NCBI GenBank assembly: GCA_963777095.1
Contig: CAVZOY010000001.1
Span: forward strand, 682,001 to 746,000
Direction of reading: 5' to 3'
Length of the DNA: 64,000 nt
Source: CAVZOY01 sp963777095
Lineage (GTDB): Bacteria; Actinomycetota; Actinomycetes; Mycobacteriales; Geodermatophilaceae
In this document: positions 53,587 to 62,600 of the stretch, piece by piece
Layout of the letters: each line of letters begins with the position of its first letter
Position numbering within the stretch: the first letter of the stretch is position 1
The notes under the pieces: model-generated
What the model was told of the DNA's origin: nothing
The model's input: the letters and a program-made list of their open reading frames with translations, nothing else
Databases searched by the model: none
Program-made: the position numbers and the translations under genes

Positions 53587-54572
53587 GTCGGCCCCCCGCG
53601 CGCTCGGCCGGTCAGGAAGCTGTCCAGGACCTGCGTGGCCGATGGTTCGTCGCGCACCCGGTAACCGACGCTGCCCGGATGCGCTGGCGGGAACGGCGAG
53701 ACCGCGTCGTCGGGAGGTCGCTGGGTTCGCGTGGGGAGCGTGCTCATCCGGATGCTCGCAGGATCCTGCCGGAGAGCACTGACGAGCCGCCGGATCTCCT
53801 CGGCCCGGATCCCGGTGTCCAGCGATAGCGAGTTCCGGATGCCGATCACGGCGTCCACGCAGTTCACCAGGCCGCACTTGCTCGCCGCCCTCGCGACGAG
53901 ACTGCGCACCAATAGCTGTTGGCGGCGCACGCGACCGAGGTCACCCTCCTCGACCACCCAGCCACCGTCGATCAGCTGTGCGTAATGGCGGGACCGGACG
54001 TACGCCAGTGCAGTCGTCCCGTCGAGCTCCTGACGACCGGGGCGTAGGTCGAGGCCGGCCGAGGGGTCGCGCGCTGGGTACGGGACGGTGATCGGCACAC
54101 CCCCCAAACCGTCGACGACCCCGACCAGAGCAGCAAACTCGAGCTCCAGGTAGTGGTGCACGGGCAGGCCGGTGCTGGCCCGGACTGCGGACACCAAGGC
54201 CTCGGGACCGTATTCGAGAACGCCCCCGAGCTTGCCGTCCCCGTGCCCCGGCACGTGCACACGGAGGTCCCGCGGCAAGCTCAGGATCCTGGTCGGACCG
54301 GCCGACGGAACGGCCCAGAGCATGAGCGAGTCGGCCCGCTCACCGAGGACCGGCGCCGGCGCGTCGATGGATCCGTCCCGCCGATCGCTTCCGACGACGA
54401 GGAGCACTGCGACGTCGCCGCGACGGTCGTCGAGAGCGGGCACGACGACGCCGGCCGGAGCGAGCAGATCAGCGATGGCCGCGCTCCAGCCGTGCTCGGT
54501 CCCGAGGGTGAGAGCACAAGCGACGACCACGGCGGCGGCGGCCGCCCGGTGCGCGGCGCGCCGCCGGGTCAC
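53583..54572 (-). CDS. LytR-CpsA-Psr (LCP) family protein
   Basis: 329 residues. An N-terminal hydrophobic anchor (AAAAAVVVACALTLG) is followed by the LCP domain: LLVVGSDRRDG, ADSLMLWAVPSAGPTRILSLPRDLRV (the conserved Arg-containing motif), GLGGVPITVPYPARD, and ALAYVRSRHY. LCP enzymes attach glycopolymers to peptidoglycan at the outer membrane face. Finding one co-translated with TIR genes is unusual. GTG 54572 lies seven bases after the lipoprotein stop. Confidence 0.82.
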   Translation of the reverse strand: MTRRRAAHRAAAAAVVVACALTLGTEHGWSAAIADLLAPAGVVVPALDDRRGDVAVLLVVGSDRRDGSIDAPAPVLGERADSLMLWAVPSAGPTRILSLPRDLRVHVPGHGDGKLGGVLEYGPEALVSAVRASTGLPVHHYLELEFAALVGVVDGLGGVPITVPYPARDPSAGLDLRPGRQELDGTTALAYVRSRHYAQLIDGGWVVEEGDLGRVRRQQLLVRSLVARAASKCGLVNCVDAVIGIRNSLSLDTGIRAEEIRRLVSALRQDPASIRMSTLPTRTQRPPDDAVSPFPPAHPGSVGYRVRDEPSATQVLDSFLTGRARGGPT

Positions 54573-54578
54573 CCCGGA

Positions 54579-54838
54579 TCACCCCGAGATCTCGGTCGGC
54601 GTGGGCTCGGTGAAGGTGGAGGAAGCGCCCTCCGAGGATTGCGAGCCGGTGGACGGCGGAGGGCTCGACGAGGTGGCCCCCCTGTCGTCGTGCCCGCGGA
54701 GACCGTCGGCGGGCCGGTGTCGGAGGTTGTCGGCGTGCTGGTGCCTGATGTCTCCGGCTCGCACGCGCATACACAACCGAGCATCAGGAAGAGCAGTACG
54801 CGGGCGGTCGTACACCGCCGAACGTGGCTCCCGGACAT
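54579..54838 (-). CDS. small Ser/Thr/Pro-rich lipoprotein (frame break)
   Basis: About 86 residues. A signal peptide with the lipobox region LGCVCAC follows the N-terminus MSGSHVRRCTTARVLLFL. The mature part is low-complexity Thr/Ser/Pro/Glu (TSGTSTPTTSDTGPPT). One base slip in the C-run near 54680 separates it from the tail PPPSTGSQSSEGASSTF that ends at 54579. A strong GGAGGTG ribosome-binding site precedes ATG 54838. It is the first gene of the LCP-TIR operon and may be a surface sensor or spacer. Confidence 0.6.
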
Positions 54839-55048
54839 GCGATGCACCTCCTGACGTGCGGCCCGCCGGTCGCGAGCCGTTCGACAGTCCGCGACACGAT
54901 ATGGCCGGAGAGTCACAACACCCAGATGCCTTCGACCCTGTTCATGTCCGACTGTGCGCAAGGGTTGCGTCCTGGCGAGGGAGTTCCTTCTCTTGCCCGG
55001 GCGTGCGAGCCATGCTGGTCATCGGCTACCTGACGCTGGGGAGACGTG

Positions 55049-55528
55049 ATGCGACCAGACCACCAGGCATCACAGGGTCAGCTGCCCACGTCAGTGACTG
55101 ACCCCACCTGGGATCGGCTCGAGGACCAGCTGCGCTGGTACGACAGGAAGAGCCAGCGGGCGCAGCAGGCGTTCAAGCGGGTGAAGGTCGCACAGCTGGT
55201 ACTCGCCGCAGGGGTACCGCTCGCCGTCGCCGGCAACGGGCCCGACGCCCTGACTGCGCTGCTGGGCGCCCTCGTCGTCGTTCTCGAGGGCGTCCAGCAG
55301 CTGTACCAGTGGCAGTCGAATTGGCTCCTTTACCGCTCCACCCACGAGGCGTTGCAGCACGAGAAGTACCTGTACCTCGCCTCGGCGGGCCCCTACGCGG
55401 TGCCGGACCGCCACCGCGTCCTGGCCGCGCGGATCGAAGGGCTGGTGTCGCAAGAGCACGCCAAGTGGACGGAGAGCCGCCACCAGGAAGTGACGGGAGC
55501 AGAGAGAACACCCGATACGGCCCGGTAG
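55049..55528 (+). CDS. DUF4231/SLATT-like two-TM protein
   Basis: 159 residues. A helical N-terminus (DRLEDQLRWYDRKSQRAQQAFKRVKVAQ) leads into two membrane segments, LVLAAGVPLAVAG and ALTALLGALVVVLEGV. Then comes the QLYQWQSNWLLYRSTHEALQHEKYLYLA helix that marks DUF4231, a SLATT-type family proposed to act as membrane-pore effectors in nucleotide-signal and TIR-linked systems. ATG 55049 has GGGGAG at better spacing than GTG 55046. It diverges from the lipoprotein-LCP-TIR operon across about 210 bases that hold no other gene I can support. Confidence 0.8.
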   Translation: MRPDHQASQGQLPTSVTDPTWDRLEDQLRWYDRKSQRAQQAFKRVKVAQLVLAAGVPLAVAGNGPDALTALLGALVVVLEGVQQLYQWQSNWLLYRSTHEALQHEKYLYLASAGPYAVPDRHRVLAARIEGLVSQEHAKWTESRHQEVTGAERTPDTAR

Positions 55529-55651
55529 CGACGACCGGCCGCCCCCTCGCCCAGCCGTTCGGCGCGCCGGCTCGCACGACCCGGAGATGGGATCGATGCT
55601 CGGCAGCGGTTGGCACGCGCGCAGACTCGGGGGGCCGACCGGGGAGGGTCC

Positions 55652-57460
55652 ATGCGCGATGCGGAGCAGGTGCGCCGCTTCCTGCGCGCCGAGCATCCGG
55701 CCCTGCTCGGCACCGCCCTGCTGCTCACCGGCGACCGGACCTCAGCCGAATACCTGGTCGTCGCCGCCACGTCCCGCGTGTTGCGGCGGGCCGGCGCCGG
55801 CGGGCTGACCGCGGCCGCCGTGCGGGACGGGATGGCGCGGCTCGCCGCCGCGGGCCGCGCACGTCCCGGGCAGGAATTCGACGCCGGCCCGCTCGCGGCC
55901 GTCGAGGACGACCTCGGCCCGCTGGCCGCGGCGCTCGACGACCTGTCGCCGCGCATCCGGACGGTCGCGGTGCTCGTGCTCGCCGAGGACGTGCCGGTCG
56001 ACGACGTCGCCGGGATCCTCGCCCTCTCCTCGGCCGAGGTGCGCGCGGCCGAGAGCGAGGCGCTCACCCGCCTGGGCACCGCGGACGGCGACACCGACCG
56101 CCTGCCCTGGCGGCTCGACGCGCTCGCCGCCGTTCCGCCGGACGACGGAGCCGCCGAGCGCGCGGCCGAGAGCGTGCTCGCCCGCCGCCGGCACCGGAGG
56201 ACGGCAGCAGCGCTCGTCGCCGCCGGCCTGGTCGCGGCGGTGCCGCTGACGACGGCCGTGGCCGACCGCCCCGCGGCGGCTCCGGTTCCGGCCGCCGGAG
56301 CAGCGGGCGAGCCGACCGAGGGCCCGCGTCCGCCCGCGGTCGAGGTGCTGCCCGGCCCGTCCCGGGGCTCGTTGGCGGGCGACGAGGAGTTCCTCGAGGC
56401 GGCCCGCCGCGTGCCGTGGGGCACCGACGACGAACCGCCGGCCGCAGCCCGGCACGTGGCCTTCGCCGCCGACACCGTCGGCGGCCGGGTGGCGCTGGTG
56501 GTCGGCGCGACCCCGAGCGGGCTCGAGGGTGCGTGGCTGCTCGGCCCGCCCGGCGCGCCCGCCGACGAGCTGGAGGTGGAGATTCCGGAGCGGATCGGCC
56601 GCACCCGCCCGGCCGCCGTGCTGGTCGAGGGCGCCGACGCCGCGGCCGTCGTGGTCGTCGCCGCGCCGGGCGACGCCGTGGAGATCTCCGCCCGCCTGCG
56701 CTCGGAGCCATCGGGCGCGGTCGCCCGTACCTGGTCGGCCGTGCCGGTCGACGACGGCACCGCCGTCGTCGAGCTCCGCAGTCGCGCGGACGGCCCTGCC
56801 GTCGCCGTGCGGATCGTCCGCGACGGTCAGGTGGTCGCCCGGCCCGCCGTGACCGACCCGGACCGGGACGACCGGGACCCGCCCCCGCTGACCCTGGAGC
56901 CGGTGCGGCGCGGCACGACCGACGCCGATCCGGTGCTCGTCGCCGAGGCCCTCGCCCGGGTGGCCCGGCCCTTCGGGGTCGAGCCGGGCGCGCTCTCGCC
57001 CCACCTGCTCTGGTCCGCCGAGCTGACGCGCACCGGCGGGCTGGGCAGGGTCGTCGTGCTCGCGGCGCGGGTGCCGGGCAACGCGCACGTCGTCACGGCT
57101 CTCGGCCGGCTGGGCGAGGTCCCTGGCGGGCTCGAGGTCCCGTGCGGCACCACGTCGTTCCCCGCGGAGCTGCCGCCCTCGACCATGTCGGTGGCCATGG
57201 TGTGCAGCGTGTACGCCGGCAGCGAGGTCGACCGCACCTGGCTGGTGGTCACCGCCCCGGCCGCCGTCGAGACGGCAGAGGTGCTCGACGACGGCGGCGG
57301 GGTGCTGGACGTGCTCTCCTTCGAGGCGGGCGGGGCGATGACCCGCACGCCGGACGGCGCCGCGCTGATCCGCGTCCTGGACGGCGAGGGCCGGACGTTC
57401 GACGTCATCCCGATCACGCCGTCGCCCGAGGCGCCGTTCGGCGACTACGGCGACGGCTGA
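55652..57460 (+). CDS. sigma-70-like N-terminus fused to membrane anchor and extracytoplasmic domain
   Basis: 602 residues. Residues 1-160 resemble a degenerate ECF sigma factor: FLRAEHPALLGTALLLTGDRTSAEYL (region 2-like) and LDDLSPRIRTVAVLVLAED...VDDVAGILALSSAEVRAAESEAL (region 4-like HTH). A membrane segment (AALVAAGLVAAVPLTTAVA, about 185-203) and a beta-rich extracytoplasmic part of about 390 residues follow. This may be a membrane-tethered regulator or an anti-sigma-like protein derived from a sigma factor. ATG 55652 follows GGGGAGGG. Confidence 0.65.
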   Translation: MRDAEQVRRFLRAEHPALLGTALLLTGDRTSAEYLVVAATSRVLRRAGAGGLTAAAVRDGMARLAAAGRARPGQEFDAGPLAAVEDDLGPLAAALDDLSPRIRTVAVLVLAEDVPVDDVAGILALSSAEVRAAESEALTRLGTADGDTDRLPWRLDALAAVPPDDGAAERAAESVLARRRHRRTAAALVAAGLVAAVPLTTAVADRPAAAPVPAAGAAGEPTEGPRPPAVEVLPGPSRGSLAGDEEFLEAARRVPWGTDDEPPAAARHVAFAADTVGGRVALVVGATPSGLEGAWLLGPPGAPADELEVEIPERIGRTRPAAVLVEGADAAAVVVVAAPGDAVEISARLRSEPSGAVARTWSAVPVDDGTAVVELRSRADGPAVAVRIVRDGQVVARPAVTDPDRDDRDPPPLTLEPVRRGTTDADPVLVAEALARVARPFGVEPGALSPHLLWSAELTRTGGLGRVVVLAARVPGNAHVVTALGRLGEVPGGLEVPCGTTSFPAELPPSTMSVAMVCSVYAGSEVDRTWLVVTAPAAVETAEVLDDGGGVLDVLSFEAGGAMTRTPDGAALIRVLDGEGRTFDVIPITPSPEAPFGDYGDG

Positions 57461-57504
57461 TCGACGGCTCGCGCCGGGGACGGAACCCGTGCCAGCATCC
57501 GCGC

Positions 57505-58032
57505 GTGAGTCAGACCCGCGAGCCCTCCGGACCGCAGCCGATCCGGAGGATCGTGACCGGTCACGACGAGACGGGCCGCGCGACGGTCCTCGTGGACGGC
57601 CCGGCACCCTCGGTGAAGAACGCCCGGCCGGGGCAGTTCTCCACGCTGCTGTGGTGCACGGAGGGCTCCCCCGCCCCGATGCCGGTCGGGCTCGACGCCG
57701 AGGACATGGGCACCCGGGTGCTCGGCACCTACCCGCCCGTGGGCGGAACCCGGTTCATGATCGCGGAGTACCCGCCCGGCAACGTGCCGCGCCGGCATCG
57801 CACCGAGACCCTCGACTACATCGTCGTGCTGTCCGGTCGCATCGAGATGACGCTCGACGACGACGAGACGGTCGCCATGGGCCCGGGCGACGTCATGGTC
57901 CAGCGCGGCACGTACCACGCCTGGCGCAACCCCGGCCCGGACGTCTGCCGGATGGTGTTCGTCCTCGTCGACGCCGTTCCCCTCGGGATCGGCGAGCCGC
58001 TGCCGCGCGACGCCGGCCTGCCGGAGCGCTGA
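57505..58032 (+). CDS. cupin-domain protein
   Basis: 175 residues. A cupin barrel with GNVPRRHRTETLDYIVVLSGRIEM and GPGDVMVQRGTYHAWRN. The first half (RRIVTGHDETGRATVLVDGPAP) is typical of cupin proteins acting on small organic acids or aromatics. The function is not assignable. GTG 57505 gives the family-like N-terminus. The stop is five bases from the convergent ATPase gene's stop. Confidence 0.8.
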   Translation: MSQTREPSGPQPIRRIVTGHDETGRATVLVDGPAPSVKNARPGQFSTLLWCTEGSPAPMPVGLDAEDMGTRVLGTYPPVGGTRFMIAEYPPGNVPRRHRTETLDYIVVLSGRIEMTLDDDETVAMGPGDVMVQRGTYHAWRNPGPDVCRMVFVLVDAVPLGIGEPLPRDAGLPER

Positions 58033-58037
58033 GCGGA

Positions 58038-61000
58038 TCAGTCCCGGATCCGCTCCACCAGCGCCGGGACCACCTCGGCGCCCGCGGTTCCGGCCGCGGC
58101 CGACGCCAGCACGACGCCCCAGGCGAGCGGGTCGAGCGGCGTGCAGCCGAAGAACCTGCTCACCCCGGGCGTCTGCACGACGGCGACGAGGACGGCGAGC
58201 GAGCCCACCGTGGTGGCCAGGACGAGCGGGCTGCGGCGGCCCATCCAGGCGGTCTGCCCGAGCTGGGTGGTGATGAGCGCGGCGAGGCCCATGGTCCCGG
58301 CCCGGCCCCGGGGCCCGGTCAGCCGCCCGGTGGCCCACGCACCGGTGGCGCCCGCCGTGGTCGCGATCCCGCGGATCACGACGAGCCGGCGCACCGACGA
58401 GGTGAAGCCGCGCTGCGGGCCGGCGAGCAGCACCTCCTGCAGCGGGTGCTCGGCCAGCGGTCCCTCGCCGTCCGACGCCGGGGTGCGCCGCGGTGCGGCG
58501 ACCGCCATGGCCAGCGCGGGGAACATGTCGGTGAGCAGGTTGACCAGCAGCAGCTGACGGGTGCCGAGCGGCGCCCGGCCGCCGAACGCCGTCCCGAGCA
58601 CCGTGAAGGCCACCTCGCCGGCGTTGCCGCCGACGAGCACCGAGACGGCGTCGCGCACCCGCGACCACATGGCCCGGCCCTCGCCGATCGCGTCGACCAG
58701 CCGGGTCAGGTCCTGGTCGGTGAGCACCAGGTCGGCGGCGGCCCGCGCGGCCGGCGACTCCGCGCCCGAGACGCCGACGCCGACGTCGGCCAGGCGGATC
58801 GCCGCGGCGTCGTTGACCCCGTCGCCGGTCATCGCCAGGGTCGCGCCGGCGCGGCGCAGCGCGGCCACGAGCGACACCTTCTGCTCGGGCGAGAGGCGGG
58901 CGAACACCGCGGACTCGGACGCCATCCGGGTGCGCTCGGCGTCGGACGCGCGGGCGAACTCGGCACCGGTGACCACGCGGTCGGCGTCGGGAATGCCGGC
59001 CTGCGCGGCGATGGCGGCGGCGGTCTCGGGGTGGTCGCCGGTGGCGACGACGACCCGCACGCCGGAGGCGATGAGCTGCTCGACGGCGGCCACCGACGAG
59101 TCGCGGACGGTGTCGGCCAGGGCCACGAGGCCCCGGATGGTCAGGTCGCCGGCGGCCTCCTCCAGGTCGTCCGGCGTCCCGTCGACCTCCCGCTCGGCGA
59201 CCGCGAGCACCCGCAGCCCCTGCCCGGCCAGCTCCTGCACGGTGCCGGACAGGTCGCCGTCGGCGCCGCAGCGCGGCAGCACGACCTCGGGTGCGCCCTT
59301 GACCACCAGCCGGCCGTCGCGGACGGCGGCGGAGAAGCCCCGGCCCGCGGCGAACGGGAGGGAGCTCTCCGGCTCACCGTCGGCGGCGACGCCCTGCTCG
59401 GTCGCGGCCTCGACCACGGCGCGGTCGGTCTCGTGCGCCTGCTCGTCGCCGTTGCCCACGGCCGCCGCGGCCAGGCGGAGCAGCGCCTCCTCGGCGTCCT
59501 CTCCCTCGGCGCCGACCGGCACGAGGCGGACCACCCGCAGGCGGTTCTCCGTCAGCGTGCCGGTCTTGTCGAAGCAGACGGTGTCGACCCGGCCGAGGGC
59601 CTCGAGCACGCGGGCGCTGCGGACGACCGCGCCCCGCTTGGAGAGCCGCCGCGCAGCAGCCTGCTGGGCCACGGTCGCGACCAGCGGCAGCCCCTCGGGC
59701 ACGGCGGCCACCGCCACGGCGGTACCGGCCGCGACCGCCTCGCGCAGCGGACGGCGCCACAGCACGCCGAGCACGGTCACCGCCGCGCCACCGGCCAGCG
59801 TCACCGGGAGCACCGATCGGGTCAGCTCCCCGAGGCGCGCCTGGACGCCGGCGGGTGGGGCAGCCGTGCCCGCCGCGCGGCTGGCCCGGCCGGCCTGGGT
59901 GGCGTCGCCGACCGCGACCACGACGGCCCGGGCGGTGCCGGCGACCACCGTCGTCCCGTCGTGGAGCATGCAGGTGCGGTCGGCCAGCTCGGCGCCGGGC
60001 GTGGCCGGCACCGACTTGCCGACGGCGAGCGACTCACCGGTCAGGCTGGACTCGTCGACCTCGAGGTCGGTGGCCTCCAGCAGCCGGGCATCGGCGGCGA
60101 CGACGTCCCCGGCCTCGAACAGCAGCACGTCGCCGATCCGCAGGTCGCCGGAGCCGACCTCCTCGGAGCCGCCGTCGGTCTCCCGGCGCACCGGCACGTC
60201 CTGCTCCAGGAGCAGTGCCTCCAGCGCGGTCTCGGCCCGCAGCCGCTGGAAACCGCCGAGCAGCGCGTTGGCCACGGTCACGCTGCCGACGAGGACCGCG
60301 TCGGTGGCCTCGCCGAGCATGGCGGTGGCCGCGGCGCCGGTGCCGAGGATCGGCGTGAGCGGGTCGGAGAGCTCCGCGGCGACCGTGCGGACGAAACGCA
60401 CCGGCGTCCGCACGACCCAGATCCCGGAGACCTGCCGGAGCAGCTGCCGCCCGCCGGTCTCCTCCTCCTCGGGCCGGTCGGAGACCCGGCGGAGCACCTC
60501 GTCGGGGTCGAGCGCGTGCCACGGGGTGTGCACCGACGGCGAGGGCTCCGGCCGTCCGGCGACGCGGACGGCGGTCCAGGTGCCCGACGCGATCGTGGTG
60601 ACGGTGGCGTACTTGCCCGGTGTCGTGGCCTTCTTCTGGCCGTACCGCGCGCTGCCGACCGCCGCGAGCAGCGCACCCAGGACGTTGCCGGTCAACGCCG
60701 TGGAGACCGAACGCCGGCTGACCGCCCGGGCATCGACCGTGGCGCTCACCAGGCGGCAGGCGTCGCTCAGCCGGGCGCCGGTGACCAGGTCGGCGCCCCA
60801 CGCCGGGGCCCGACCATGGCGCACGGGCGCGACGCCCACGTCCGCCGCGAGCAGCGCCGGACCGTCGGTGGCCGACACGACGAGGACGCCCCGGCCCTCC
60901 TTCTGCAACCGGCGGACGGTGTCGACGAGCGGGCCGTCCGCGGGGACGACCTCGTCGGCGGCGCCGGCGATCTCGCGGGTGCCGACGGAGTCGGTCAGCA

Positions 61001-62543
61001 CCAGCTGGTGGCCGGCCTCGGTGACGACGCGCAGCAGCGCCTCGGCGTGCGGGTCGAGTTCGGGCGCGATCGTGACCGTGCCGACGCGTCGGCGTCCCTC
61101 CAGCAGGGTGCGCAGCTCCCCGCCCGGGACGGCGTCGCTGATCCGCGGCGGCCTCAGCCGCAGCCGCGGATCGCCGTCGTCGCGAAGGAGCCGCGCGGCC
61201 GCCGACCACACCCGGGCGGTGTCCCAGCCGTCGGCCTCCGCGGTCGCCTCGAGGACGACGGGCGGGCCGGTGCACAGCGCTGCCGCGTCGACGACCACGG
61301 CGTCCACGCGGTCCAGCCGGCGGTAGGCCTCGCCGTCCATGGGGAGGATGCCGTGCCGGCACAGCAGCAGGTCGAGGGCGGCCGCGAAGGATTCCCGCCC
61401 CTGCACGGCGGCCTTCGGTGTGAGCGCCTTCATCAGGTCCGCGGACCGGGACGGGCGGCGGGTGAGCGGGAGGAGGCCGAGTGCCGAGACGAACTCCGTG
61501 GGGCCGAGTCGCGAGCGGTAGGTCTCGATCGGGCCGTCGGGCAGCGGGGCGGGCCGCTCCCCCGGCGGGGCCAGCGGCTCGGCGGGATCGTCCTCCGGCT
61601 CCGGCCGGCACAGCTCCGACTCGCGCCGCCGCCAGACCTGCCGGCGGGCCCGCATCTCGAGCGCCACCTGCAGCGCGGCCGCGGCGTTGATCGCCGGCAC
61701 GGTGGGGCTCTGCGTCATCGCGTGCAGCACCGCACTGGTGCCGCTGAGCACCAGGTCGGTGCCGATCGGCCCGATGCGGGCCTGCAGCCCGTCCTTGAGC
61801 CACTTCTGCGCGTCCAGCAGCGCGACGAGGAGCGTGGCGTGCCGGGTGAGCGCCGGCAGCGGGGAGTACTTCGCCGCCAGCGCGACGCCGAGGGCGGCGG
61901 CGTCGACCGCCGCGTCGACGACCGCGGCGAGGAACGGCTCGAGGTCACCGGGGTGGTCGGTGCGCTGCGGGAAGACCTGCTGACCGCCGCGGGCCTGCTC
62001 GACGGCGGTGACGACGCCGACGACGTCCTCGACGCCGATGCGCCGCTCGTCGAAGGCGACCAGCACCCGGCCGACGACGTCGTTGACGGTGGCCCACTGG
62101 ACGCCGTCGATCCGCTCGAGGTGGCGGCGCAGGGCGCTGCGGACCTCGGCGCTGTCCTCCGTGGCGGGCGCGGCGAGCTCCACGTGCGCATGGCCGGAGT
62201 CGGCCCACACCCGGCGGGTGTGCCGGGCGAGGGGCGGCTCGACCATTCCCTTGGCGACGTCGACGAGCCCCCGCGGCGATCCGTCCGGGATCGGGTCGGA
62301 GCCGGTGATCACGGTGCCGGCGACGCGGGCGCTCTGCACGGCCGCGACCTTCGCCAGCTCGACGGAGCCCTTCGCCAGCTCGACCGAGCCGCGCAGCGCC
62401 CGCCCCGTCGCACGGGTGGTGGGGCCGACCAGCCCGACGGCGAGGACGGCGGGCGCAGCGGCCAGCCCGGCACCCACGACACCGACGCGCACCGCCGTGT
62501 CGACGGTGTCACGGACCGACGGGATCCGGCCCAGCACGCTCAT
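58038..62543 (-). CDS. giant cation-translocating P-type ATPase (CtpI/CtpH-like)
   Basis: 1501 residues, about twice a normal P-type ATPase. The catalytic half (about 640-1500) has TGES (about 838), the phosphorylation motif CFDKTGTLT (Asp about 988), the nucleotide site KGAPE, GDGVND (about 1239) and C-terminal membrane helices. The N-terminal half has an HMA-like domain (DGVQWATVNDVVGRVLV) and degenerate ATPase segments (VVVDAAAL about 414, VVSATDGPALLAADVGVA about 554). In mycobacteria this class is CtpH/CtpI, with uncertain ion specificity. It is inner-membrane located. Confidence 0.88.
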   Translation of the reverse strand: MSVLGRIPSVRDTVDTAVRVGVVGAGLAAAPAVLAVGLVGPTTRATGRALRGSVELAKGSVELAKVAAVQSARVAGTVITGSDPIPDGSPRGLVDVAKGMVEPPLARHTRRVWADSGHAHVELAAPATEDSAEVRSALRRHLERIDGVQWATVNDVVGRVLVAFDERRIGVEDVVGVVTAVEQARGGQQVFPQRTDHPGDLEPFLAAVVDAAVDAAALGVALAAKYSPLPALTRHATLLVALLDAQKWLKDGLQARIGPIGTDLVLSGTSAVLHAMTQSPTVPAINAAAALQVALEMRARRQVWRRRESELCRPEPEDDPAEPLAPPGERPAPLPDGPIETYRSRLGPTEFVSALGLLPLTRRPSRSADLMKALTPKAAVQGRESFAAALDLLLCRHGILPMDGEAYRRLDRVDAVVVDAAALCTGPPVVLEATAEADGWDTARVWSAAARLLRDDGDPRLRLRPPRISDAVPGGELRTLLEGRRRVGTVTIAPELDPHAEALLRVVTEAGHQLVLTDSVGTREIAGAADEVVPADGPLVDTVRRLQKEGRGVLVVSATDGPALLAADVGVAPVRHGRAPAWGADLVTGARLSDACRLVSATVDARAVSRRSVSTALTGNVLGALLAAVGSARYGQKKATTPGKYATVTTIASGTWTAVRVAGRPEPSPSVHTPWHALDPDEVLRRVSDRPEEEETGGRQLLRQVSGIWVVRTPVRFVRTVAAELSDPLTPILGTGAAATAMLGEATDAVLVGSVTVANALLGGFQRLRAETALEALLLEQDVPVRRETDGGSEEVGSGDLRIGDVLLFEAGDVVAADARLLEATDLEVDESSLTGESLAVGKSVPATPGAELADRTCMLHDGTTVVAGTARAVVVAVGDATQAGRASRAAGTAAPPAGVQARLGELTRSVLPVTLAGGAAVTVLGVLWRRPLREAVAAGTAVAVAAVPEGLPLVATVAQQAAARRLSKRGAVVRSARVLEALGRVDTVCFDKTGTLTENRLRVVRLVPVGAEGEDAEEALLRLAAAAVGNGDEQAHETDRAVVEAATEQGVAADGEPESSLPFAAGRGFSAAVRDGRLVVKGAPEVVLPRCGADGDLSGTVQELAGQGLRVLAVAEREVDGTPDDLEEAAGDLTIRGLVALADTVRDSSVAAVEQLIASGVRVVVATGDHPETAAAIAAQAGIPDADRVVTGAEFARASDAERTRMASESAVFARLSPEQKVSLVAALRRAGATLAMTGDGVNDAAAIRLADVGVGVSGAESPAARAAADLVLTDQDLTRLVDAIGEGRAMWSRVRDAVSVLVGGNAGEVAFTVLGTAFGGRAPLGTRQLLLVNLLTDMFPALAMAVAAPRRTPASDGEGPLAEHPLQEVLLAGPQRGFTSSVRRLVVIRGIATTAGATGAWATGRLTGPRGRAGTMGLAALITTQLGQTAWMGRRSPLVLATTVGSLAVLVAVVQTPGVSRFFGCTPLDPLAWGVVLASAAAGTAGAEVVPALVERIRD

Positions 62544-62600
62544 GCAGTCCCCCCGGGACGACTGCCCGGACGGTACCCCCGGGCGGCGTCGCCCGCCCCG

